From IMG/VR virus record IMGVR_UViG_3300007735_000728, positions 1 through 41,020 of that record: a DNA stretch of 41,020 bases, one strand, 5' to 3'. Positions 17,501 to 24,622 of the stretch are shown here, in pieces. Both the position numbers and the translations under genes were made by a program. How positions within the stretch are numbered: the first letter of the stretch is position 1; every line of letters starts with the position of its first letter. The DNA is from a virus. The notes beneath the pieces were generated by a model. The model was not told the DNA's origin. It saw only the letters and a program-made list of their open reading frames with translations, and did no database searches.

Positions 17501-20500
17501 AGATGAAGAACTACCAGCAAAACTTTCTTGAGCCTGCGCGTCAGAAATGGCAAGCTATGCCAGACGGTAAACTTGGTACGCCAGAGCATGCAGCGCGTGA
17601 AGCAGAGCAACAAAAGTATCTTAAAGTCAAAGAAGGTTTTACCAAACTCAATGCACGCGACTCAGAAATATCGCAGCAGATTGCCCAGATGCTGTCTGAT
17701 TTGGGGCGCAAACACGCTACATACGGCACATTCCAAAAAGACATTCGTGCATTAGAACGCCGACCATTTGGCAGTTTGCCTCGTGCCTTGGAGTCAATCC
17801 AAGAACAATTAGACGCGGTAGTTGAAAAAGCAACCGAGCCAACCAAGCCTACCCGTGCGGCAGGTATTGGACCGATGGGTATTAAGCAACGCCTAATGGA
17901 CGCTGTTGTTGCTAAAGAAAAAGAATTGGAAAAACTCAAAGGCGTTCATGGCAAGAAAGCCGAACGCGAAAAGTTGGTAAACGAGATTGCCAAACTGCGT
18001 GACAACTACGACAAGTTTGTTAAATCTGAAGAAGCTAAGGTACAACCGCCAACTTTACCGCTTGACTTTAAAGAGCGCCGTGATGAGTTGGATGAATTAA
18101 AGGCTAAAGCCCAAGAAGCGTTTGTTGCTAAAGATTACGACACGGTTGCTAAGTCGCTACAACGCATGCACGAGTTAGGTCTTAGCGAAGATATGGCTAC
18201 TGAGTTAGGCACGGAGTTTGAAGACAACGACCGCGTGCTTAGTACCGCCATCAAAGATGCCAAGGCTGAACTGGAAGAAATTGCCACGGGAATAAAACCG
18301 GCAGAACAAAAAGAGGTACGTCTTGGCGAGCGTGTTCCGCCACGCAGACCGCTTAACGAAGGTCAACTACGCCGTGTCAGAGAGTTAAACAAACTGCTTG
18401 ATAGTTTGGAGAGTGCCTACGTCAAGAACAAAAAAGCACTGCAAGACATTGGACTGTTCTCTACAGGCAAGACCGAAGACTTGTTTACCCAAGACATGTT
18501 TGGTGAAGCGCCAGAAAAAGGCGTGGTGTTTGAGTCTGCTGAGAAGTTTTTAGGCTCTAGCAAATACGGCAAGATTGCCAAGTTGCGCAAAGCCGCCAAG
18601 GATACCGTTGCTACGTTGCCTGTTACGCAGGCAGAGTTGTACCAAGTACGTACAGACTATGTTACTGCCACAACCGTACTGGGTAACCTACGTAAGATGG
18701 GCAAGTCTTTGCCCACAACGGCACAGTACTACAACGAGATGTCTGGCGAGTATTTACGCAAGGCGGATTTAATACATCAAAAGTATTTGCTGGCGCTTAG
18801 ACAAGGGGCACAGGCTGTTGGTATTCGCACAGGCCCTACAACGGTTTTAGAAATAACACCGGCGTACATAAAAGCAAACCCACTTACAGCCGAAGAAGAA
18901 AAACGCTTGCTTGAAAGCGTTAAGGCTAATCGTGCCGCAAACGCAACTCTTACGCTTTACAGAGACGAAGAAAAAAGACTACGTTCTTTAGCCGAAGAAT
19001 TTGAAGCGCGATCAAAAAGCTTTTTGCTTACTGTTAGTGATGCTCAACTTGATTTGGTTAGTGAATTGGCACAGGCTGCAGAAGCCCTGCCCGAGACAGC
19101 CGACGCATTACTGGTTGCACAAAAAGCTGTGGACGATGCCAAACGCGTCATGGATGCTACCGACGAGCGTGTTCGTAAGAACGGGTTGGTAAAACCAGAA
19201 GTTGTCTTTACGGCTCCAACCGAAGAACAGCCAACTTTAAACAAAACACAAAAAGATATTGGTGTTTTAAACACACAGATTAAAGCGCTTGGTAAACGCA
19301 TGAAGGGTGAAGCCCCTGACCAACGTGCCCTTAGCGCGTTTGAACTTCAAAACCTGATAAGTCTGCGCTCTGATTTAGAGACCATGCAGTATTTGCAAAC
19401 GGCAGAAGGCCGGTTGCAGCGCATGACTGAAAGCTTTATGGAGGAGTTTAATACTGATATAGACCCTGCTGTGCCATTAAGAACCGCGTTTGGTAGAGCG
19501 CTGGCGCGTGCGCAGGAGATTAAAGATGCTGTGATGAAGCAGCATACAGAGGAAGTAGAAGCACTTCGTAACGAGCGCGGTACTGTGGTTGATGCTTTGG
19601 CAAAGTTGGCCAGAGCCGAGCCGCCCACAAACAAACAAGCGTTCATTGACTTTAACCAAGACATTTATGAGTTGCGCGAGCGCATCCAGACCATAGACAA
19701 AACCATAAAGACAATGGACGCCAACCTGACAGCGGCGTTAGAAGTCGATGTGCAAATGTTGGTACGCGCAGATAGCGCGTTAAAAGATGCTTGGGCAAAA
19801 GTTAAAGCGGCTGAACAAGCCTTACGTGCAGAAGACACTAAGAAACGCACAGAGATTGCTAAGCGCAAGGCGGCATTGGTGCAGGCACAAGCGGTTGTTG
19901 ATGCAGCAAACGCCAAGATTCGTAAATCTAATGTAGGACTGCAAGCGTTCTTTGAGGCTAAGCAACCTTTGGTTTCCCCTGCGCTGAAGACTGCGTTGGA
20001 TAACGGCCTTGGATTGCCCGGCACAATAGTTAAGCGTGTTAAGGCGTTGAGCGCTGAAGGCGCAAAGGCTGCAGAGATTACAGGTACGTTTGGCGAACAA
20101 CGCCAAGTACAAACCATGAACGCTGGCTGGACTGTGCGTTACACAGCCGAAGGCCCCGTGTTTGACTACGACCCTGCTAAAGACCCAGATGCTAACGACG
20201 ACGATAAGAAGCGCAAAGGTTTGGACGCGTCTAAAGCATACGACCAGTTGAAGAAAGCCCGTAGTGCGTTGGCTCGTGCCGAAAGACAAGGCACAGACAA
20301 GCAAATTGAGTTAGCGACCGCTAACTTAGAACGCAAACAAAAACTCATGGAAGACTTGGCAGGTGCACGTTATGTGACTGTCGTGGAAGAAATGGGCGCA
20401 GAGCCTATTGAACTTGACGCAACCGTGGCAGTTCAAGAAGCCGTCATGGGGTTGAGTAAGAAAGACCAGAACGCTTACTTTAAAGCGCGTGGTGACCAAG

Positions 20501-23500
20501 AACGCTTGCGCAAAGAGATTGAGCATGCCCGCACACTTGTGGGGCAAACAGATCTTAGTACTGCACGCAAGTCATTGCGTAATGCTCAAGATCAACTTGA
20601 CTCTGCTAAAACACAGTTACGTTTATTAAACGAGGCGTGGGATCGCGGTACTAGCCGTATGACCGAGGGTGGCTACAACCGCCGTAAGACAGAACTTACA
20701 AACGCCGTAGCGCAATTAGAAGGCGTGGTAACGACTCGTCAAGAGAAGTTGCGCCCAATGGATGCCAAGAACGAAGAGCGCATCAATACGCTTACCCAGC
20801 AATATTTTGCTGCCAAGAAAGCAGCAGACGCGTTTATTGTTCCTAAAGCACCAGAGGCAACTAAAGCCCAGCGTGTGTCTGTTGCAGAGAATACGGCAGA
20901 CATGGCCAAGACCATGCGCACGCTGCAACGTCAAGAGAAAAACACAGACGTTAAACCGCTTATTAAACGTAACGACTCCTTAAAATCTGCAACTTCAGCC
21001 GAAGTCAAAATTAGACGCCAAGCCATACAGTTGGCTAAGACCGACAGGTTGGCAAAAATGTACCCCGAAGGTAGCGCAGAACGCAAAAAGGTTTTGCGTG
21101 AACTTGTCGATACGTACATTGATAAATTGACTAACGCTGGTAGTGAAAACGATAGCGGCACCGTGTTGCGCTATGAGGGTGCTGTGCCTACTAACCCAGT
21201 TGATGCAGACCAAGCCAAGAAAATGGCAGACGAGTTTGCTAAGAAGTTGCCTAAAGATGTTAAGTTTGTTTACGCACCGACACTGAACGAAGCGCCTGTT
21301 AAGTTCTTACGCGCCTTGGCTATGGATGGTGTGGACATTGAAGCTAGTGCCGTCAAGGGGGGTGTGCTGCCAGACGGAACGGTAGTGGTGGTGGGCAACA
21401 TGCACGACTCACTACTTGATCTTGAGAAAACAATACTGCACGAAACGATTGGTCACTACGGTGTTGACATAGTGCTTGGCCCCCAAGGTATGGCTGACTT
21501 GACTAAAGCCATCCGCACTTCTGAAGGCGGTATATACGGCATGGCTAAAGCATTGGGCGTTGAGTCTGATGTAGCCAAGACAGCTCAAGCATGGGAGAAC
21601 CGAGCACTGGCTGCAGAAGCCAAAGGTGATACCGAAGAGGCGCAGAAGTTACGCCGTACTGGTGAAGTGCAGGCTGTACGCGAGATGTTGGCTACTTTGC
21701 AAGAGCGAACTGTGGACGAGTCTTTTGTTGAAAAGATGGGGCGTTACATCAAGGTTGTCCTTGGCGCTATCCGTAGCGCACTAAAGAGCATGGGACTGAT
21801 GAACGCTGCCAACGTGTCTACAAACGATTTGTACTACACACTGTTCCAAGCCACACGCAAGATGCAGCAAGAGTTGGCGGGTACTTACGTGTCCCCAACC
21901 GGCATGCTGGCTATGAAGAGTGAAGCAGTTCGTTACGCCAACGGGCTTTTAGCCGAGGCAGGTCGCACCGCCGACGCTTCGATTGCAACAGACAAAAACT
22001 GGTACGACAGCGTTAGGGCAAACGGCACAGGCGTAGCGTTTGAAACTCAGTTGGTTGATAGGTTTGCAGGCTTTGAGCGTCTATCCAAAACAATGGACCC
22101 GCTTAAAGGCAGCCAGATGATGTACTACTTGCGTATGTACGACCAGCGCATGAACTTTACGGCTCAGTCTGTTGGCAACGGCGCTATTGAATTGCAAGAC
22201 ATTGTTCGCAAAGACGGCAGAACAGAACACATTTTTGCCAGCAAAGCGGGTCCAAGCATTAAGAGCGTGGTCAACATTTTGAAAGATGCGCCAGCCGGCA
22301 GTCCAGAAGCCGCCCAGCGTTTGTTTACGCTATACATGTCGGCTATCCGTGCCAAGGACAAAGGGCTTGATGCGCTTAACTTTGGTGGCAAAGTAACACA
22401 AGCACAGCTTGACCAAGCCATGCGTGCGATTGAAGCAACGCCCGGTTTGAAAGATAACTTTGACCGTGCCCGCAAAGAGTACAACGCATACAACAGAAAC
22501 TTGATTAAGTTGCTGGAGCGAACAGGTGTTATTACTAAAGAAGTAGCGGCTGACCTTGTTAAGAACGACGACTACATTCCTTGGTATCGTGAGCGCAACG
22601 GCGTTGCTGAGCTAATCATTGGAAAAGAAACGCCTATCCGTATTGGAAGCATTGCCGAACAGCCATACTTGCATCAGTTAATTGGTGGCGATAGACCGAT
22701 CCTAGACTTTTTAACAAGCTCTGTGCAAAACACAAACATGATTGTGGACATGGCGTTACGCAATATGGCAACCAAAAACGCAGTGTTTGAGTTAGAAAGT
22801 ATTGATTTGGCTAAGTTTGTTGGTAGAACTGACGGCCCCAACATTGTTAAGTTTAAGGTCGATGGTGTTGATAAATACGCCATGATCCAAGGCACACGCG
22901 AAATTCCGGGCGATTTGCTTGTTAAGGGCATGGAAGGTATTCCGACCCAAATGCCAGTCATATTCCGTGCGCTGGGTGTACCGGCTAGGTTGTTACGAAA
23001 AGCTGTGACAGCAACCCCTCTTTATGCGGCTAAGCAATTGTTCCGTGATTCTGTTGCTGCTCCTATCTTGGCTGGCGCAGACTTTACGCCTGTCATGGGC
23101 GCAATTAGAGAAATTGGTAGCCCAACCAAAAGCGTTTTGGAGTCCCGTGGTATTACTGGCGGTCAAATTTTTACGGGCACAACCGAAGATTTGACCATGA
23201 TTTTGAAGCGCATGTCTGAAAACAGGCCGGGCTGGTTAAACAGTCTGTCTAAGTGGGAAGCCATGACGATGGAGGCAGATGCGACAACCCGCCGCGCTCA
23301 GTACAACAGCTACATCAAGCAAGGTTTGTCTGAGATGGAAGCTACGCTGATGACGTTGGAATCCATGAACTTTAACAAGCGTGGTGCGTCCCCCAGTATC
23401 CACATTATTTCGTCGCTGATTCCGTTCTTTAACGCACAGATTCAGTCACTCAATGTTTTGTACAAAGCATTGTTTGGCAAGATGCCTTTTAATGAACGTT

Positions 23501-24462
23501 TAAAAATCCAAGAAAAATTGCTGACCCGAGGCATGATGTTGGCGGCGGGTACGCTGGCTTACACCGCCATGATGCAAGACGACGAAGCCTACAAGAACGC
23601 TACACCTGACCAGAAATACGGCAACTGGTTTATCCGTGTGCCGGGTGTTGATGAGCCTGTGCGGTTGCCGGTTCCATTTGAAATTGGCTATATCTTTAAG
23701 GCGCTGCCAGAAGCGTTGTATAACTCGATGGTTGATAAACACGGCGGCGAAGACGCAGTAAAAGCGTTTGAACAAATCCTGTTGCAGACTATTCCGGGCG
23801 GTACATCCTACGGAATTCCACAGGCTCTCAAGCCATATGTCGAAGCCAAACTGGGCAAGTCGTTCTACACAGGCCGCGACATTTTGTCGGCACAAGAAAA
23901 GAGCCTGCTCCCAGAACAGCAATTCCGTGAGAACACATCAGAGATTGCTAAGTCTTTAGGCAAAGCAGGCGGCGTGTCGCCCATCATGATCGAGCACTTG
24001 GTGCAAGGCTACACAGGCGGTATTGGCTTGGCTTTGATGCAAGCGCTTAGTGTGGGATATAGCCCTACAGGCACACCAGAAAAAGCGTACAAGCGCCTAT
24101 CTGAAATGCCTTTGGTTGGTGGTGCGTTCCAGCCTAATGACGCTGGTGCAATCATTACTAATATGTATGACCGTATGTTAGAAGTCCAAAAAGTGCAGAA
24201 CACTGTGGACGACATGTTGTTGAAAGGCCAACGGGCAGAGGCTATGGCACTCTTACAGAAGCGTGGCAATGAGTACATGGCATCCGAAATGGCTGACTAC
24301 TACACTTCGACAATACGAGAACTAACTCAATACGAGACAGCCATCCGCGCATCTAACTTGTCACCCACCGAAAAGCGCCAGCAACTCGACAAGGTTCGTC
24401 AAACCAAGATTAAGTTTGCTTCTGGGATGCGTGAGGTGGCCGATAGAACCATACCCCAATAA
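14533..24462 (+). CDS. Giant polyvalent / ejection protein with zincin-like and LPD38-like domains
   Basis: 3309 aa, about a quarter of the window. Residues 1-31 (IYSVQGPDGRVYDVEGPAG) resemble heads of phage polyvalent proteins. Residues ~129-152 and 182-210 are Gly/Ala-rich hydrophobic segments suited to membrane insertion. Residues ~310-2200 are almost continuous charged helix and coiled coil. Around residue 2239 an alpha/beta domain starts and carries HETIGHYG (H2303, E2304, H2308), an HExxGH zincin-like motif, with Glu residues at GEVQAVREML ~70 residues later as possible third ligand. The last ~800 residues (from YDSVRANGTGVAFETQL) resemble large polyvalent protein domain LPD38, with hydrophobic stretches such as LTRGMMLAAGTLAYTAMM. 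Such proteins are packaged and injected with DNA; T7 gp16 is a functional analogue. The role of the protease-like part is unknown. Confidence 0.75.
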   Translation: MPIYSVQGPDGRVYDVEGPAGASEEQIIAFVQQNINSLQPKEDGILSSVARGTESSLSQMRTGLASLMGGNEAALAGLQRGEAIQGKYPGQRGFEEVEKAYKERGILPAIGEYISQIPSALAEQSPQIAGSIGAARVGGAAAGPAGAIVGGVTPSYLQQYGGFLERQAEEQRKEGKPIDVNRGTAALAAIPAAALDVAATFIPMGRAIAGKVFGPSIEKLLAKGAEQGAEKLAQESFAKTLKRGTATGFLAEVPTEVAQNVIERAQAGLDLTSEEALAEYGRTAYEVSKLAPIGTAGRFVDKSVAKANIARKTEEERAAEQLKTLQEEERLRQETEEAEKRKAALEEARKTGTPELLALMGDTLQAGEYSPLKTPQQLDEERLAKQDELRQEQLRLEQEMRGYSTAIPALQKQMDEAEARNDMATVSRLALQLQQLATAEEQARVALGEAKKALPKEVSADSLYAQMAEARSTGDYAKVSQIAQQLDAINKQRAAETRMVPSEIRPGEVRAMPEEQMDMFAPGYEKRQLQQDIAEIEEGFGKFETEAERKKREAQTQQQQALFAQGQEYEQQLTEREVGKQFELTPEQYAQALRKGQVPEQRQKVLYRDVPVEGTTGPTRRVPYIVDAQGKAKDITDAEAARIEKETLVGGKTSVQEAIDTGLITAEVRQALGLTGFGNATLDLNNPETATQVRNKLRDVLVKHKAQAQEDFKFVNDQFTENKLYDMEGRLTPAAKDIIRRDVQAEEAQRLLNHITELQSKTGVGVREEKTAEELTKTLHRPEVVSTKLPPLEQIKTKDANDLAQALGISGAADIKTAPTDKVSAMRHKLEARRQAEKKEAIFQQLLGWLARAKASNKPVLDTLDAKRLATLRRLYVQAALSEIAHGRAAERQPGLTATDVLQITDQLSRPLMELSTRYLARPKTVEVTGKVQEPLIKSQKEAEEKRTETGELVYAGEKYVRTPEEQKKLDRAVGKLKSLQEELQRVRQQMKNYQQNFLEPARQKWQAMPDGKLGTPEHAAREAEQQKYLKVKEGFTKLNARDSEISQQIAQMLSDLGRKHATYGTFQKDIRALERRPFGSLPRALESIQEQLDAVVEKATEPTKPTRAAGIGPMGIKQRLMDAVVAKEKELEKLKGVHGKKAEREKLVNEIAKLRDNYDKFVKSEEAKVQPPTLPLDFKERRDELDELKAKAQEAFVAKDYDTVAKSLQRMHELGLSEDMATELGTEFEDNDRVLSTAIKDAKAELEEIATGIKPAEQKEVRLGERVPPRRPLNEGQLRRVRELNKLLDSLESAYVKNKKALQDIGLFSTGKTEDLFTQDMFGEAPEKGVVFESAEKFLGSSKYGKIAKLRKAAKDTVATLPVTQAELYQVRTDYVTATTVLGNLRKMGKSLPTTAQYYNEMSGEYLRKADLIHQKYLLALRQGAQAVGIRTGPTTVLEITPAYIKANPLTAEEEKRLLESVKANRAANATLTLYRDEEKRLRSLAEEFEARSKSFLLTVSDAQLDLVSELAQAAEALPETADALLVAQKAVDDAKRVMDATDERVRKNGLVKPEVVFTAPTEEQPTLNKTQKDIGVLNTQIKALGKRMKGEAPDQRALSAFELQNLISLRSDLETMQYLQTAEGRLQRMTESFMEEFNTDIDPAVPLRTAFGRALARAQEIKDAVMKQHTEEVEALRNERGTVVDALAKLARAEPPTNKQAFIDFNQDIYELRERIQTIDKTIKTMDANLTAALEVDVQMLVRADSALKDAWAKVKAAEQALRAEDTKKRTEIAKRKAALVQAQAVVDAANAKIRKSNVGLQAFFEAKQPLVSPALKTALDNGLGLPGTIVKRVKALSAEGAKAAEITGTFGEQRQVQTMNAGWTVRYTAEGPVFDYDPAKDPDANDDDKKRKGLDASKAYDQLKKARSALARAERQGTDKQIELATANLERKQKLMEDLAGARYVTVVEEMGAEPIELDATVAVQEAVMGLSKKDQNAYFKARGDQERLRKEIEHARTLVGQTDLSTARKSLRNAQDQLDSAKTQLRLLNEAWDRGTSRMTEGGYNRRKTELTNAVAQLEGVVTTRQEKLRPMDAKNEERINTLTQQYFAAKKAADAFIVPKAPEATKAQRVSVAENTADMAKTMRTLQRQEKNTDVKPLIKRNDSLKSATSAEVKIRRQAIQLAKTDRLAKMYPEGSAERKKVLRELVDTYIDKLTNAGSENDSGTVLRYEGAVPTNPVDADQAKKMADEFAKKLPKDVKFVYAPTLNEAPVKFLRALAMDGVDIEASAVKGGVLPDGTVVVVGNMHDSLLDLEKTILHETIGHYGVDIVLGPQGMADLTKAIRTSEGGIYGMAKALGVESDVAKTAQAWENRALAAEAKGDTEEAQKLRRTGEVQAVREMLATLQERTVDESFVEKMGRYIKVVLGAIRSALKSMGLMNAANVSTNDLYYTLFQATRKMQQELAGTYVSPTGMLAMKSEAVRYANGLLAEAGRTADASIATDKNWYDSVRANGTGVAFETQLVDRFAGFERLSKTMDPLKGSQMMYYLRMYDQRMNFTAQSVGNGAIELQDIVRKDGRTEHIFASKAGPSIKSVVNILKDAPAGSPEAAQRLFTLYMSAIRAKDKGLDALNFGGKVTQAQLDQAMRAIEATPGLKDNFDRARKEYNAYNRNLIKLLERTGVITKEVAADLVKNDDYIPWYRERNGVAELIIGKETPIRIGSIAEQPYLHQLIGGDRPILDFLTSSVQNTNMIVDMALRNMATKNAVFELESIDLAKFVGRTDGPNIVKFKVDGVDKYAMIQGTREIPGDLLVKGMEGIPTQMPVIFRALGVPARLLRKAVTATPLYAAKQLFRDSVAAPILAGADFTPVMGAIREIGSPTKSVLESRGITGGQIFTGTTEDLTMILKRMSENRPGWLNSLSKWEAMTMEADATTRRAQYNSYIKQGLSEMEATLMTLESMNFNKRGASPSIHIISSLIPFFNAQIQSLNVLYKALFGKMPFNERLKIQEKLLTRGMMLAAGTLAYTAMMQDDEAYKNATPDQKYGNWFIRVPGVDEPVRLPVPFEIGYIFKALPEALYNSMVDKHGGEDAVKAFEQILLQTIPGGTSYGIPQALKPYVEAKLGKSFYTGRDILSAQEKSLLPEQQFRENTSEIAKSLGKAGGVSPIMIEHLVQGYTGGIGLALMQALSVGYSPTGTPEKAYKRLSEMPLVGGAFQPNDAGAIITNMYDRMLEVQKVQNTVDDMLLKGQRAEAMALLQKRGNEYMASEMADYYTSTIRELTQYETAIRASNLSPTEKRQQLDKVRQTKIKFASGMREVADRTIPQ

Positions 24463-24622
24463 GGTCGTTGCGAACTGCTGGGTAGGCTTTGGCATCGAGG
24501 ATACGCAGGCGTACTGCCTGCTTTAATCCTTCTTCACGCACGCCGTCCGTATCAAGGCAGGGGATAAAGAACCCCTGCCCCCTCTCAAGCTGACTCCACG
24601 GATAGTGTATTTTTAGCTTCAT
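24410..24622 (-). CDS. Conserved-looking small protein, antisense to the 3' end of the giant gene
   Basis: 70 aa, ATG at 24622 lying 38 bases inside the end of the primase-helicase gene. The sequence (MKLKIHYPWSQLERGQGFF, then CLDTDGVREEGLKQAVRLRI and AVRNDLIGVWFYRPP) has a normal amphipathic and aromatic pattern and reads as a compact alpha/beta domain. I recall small phage proteins with 'YPW-LxxGQGFFVP' openings but cannot give a function. It covers the otherwise empty junction between the two gene arms, and its last 53 bases are antisense to the 3' end of the giant gene. SD is weak, consistent with coupling to the primase gene. Confidence 0.65.
   Translation of the reverse strand: MKLKIHYPWSQLERGQGFFIPCLDTDGVREEGLKQAVRLRILDAKAYPAVRNDLIGVWFYRPPHASQKQT
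24505..24524 (+). terminator. Possible weak terminator of the late operon
   Basis: Perfect 6-bp GC-rich inverted repeat GCAGGC-GTACT-GCCTGC followed by TTTAAT, 43 bases after the stop of the giant gene. Geometry fits a weak rho-independent terminator on the + strand, but the site lies inside the antisense small CDS, and the T-run is short. Confidence 0.3.
24556..24579. repeat. Perfect 8-bp inverted repeat at the convergent junction
   Basis: GGCAGGGG (24556-24563) and CCCCTGCC (24572-24579) are separated by 8 bases. It is a strong hairpin on either strand with no T-tract on either side. It lies in the coding sequence of the 70-aa - strand gene (codons for GQGFF), so it may be a coding coincidence or a transcription roadblock between converging operons. 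Confidence 0.4.

Noticed and set aside
19665-20117. 150-aa - strand frame (and many others) within the giant gene
   Set aside because: Shadows of a long, GC-biased coiled-coil coding region; no SD and no protein-like pattern.
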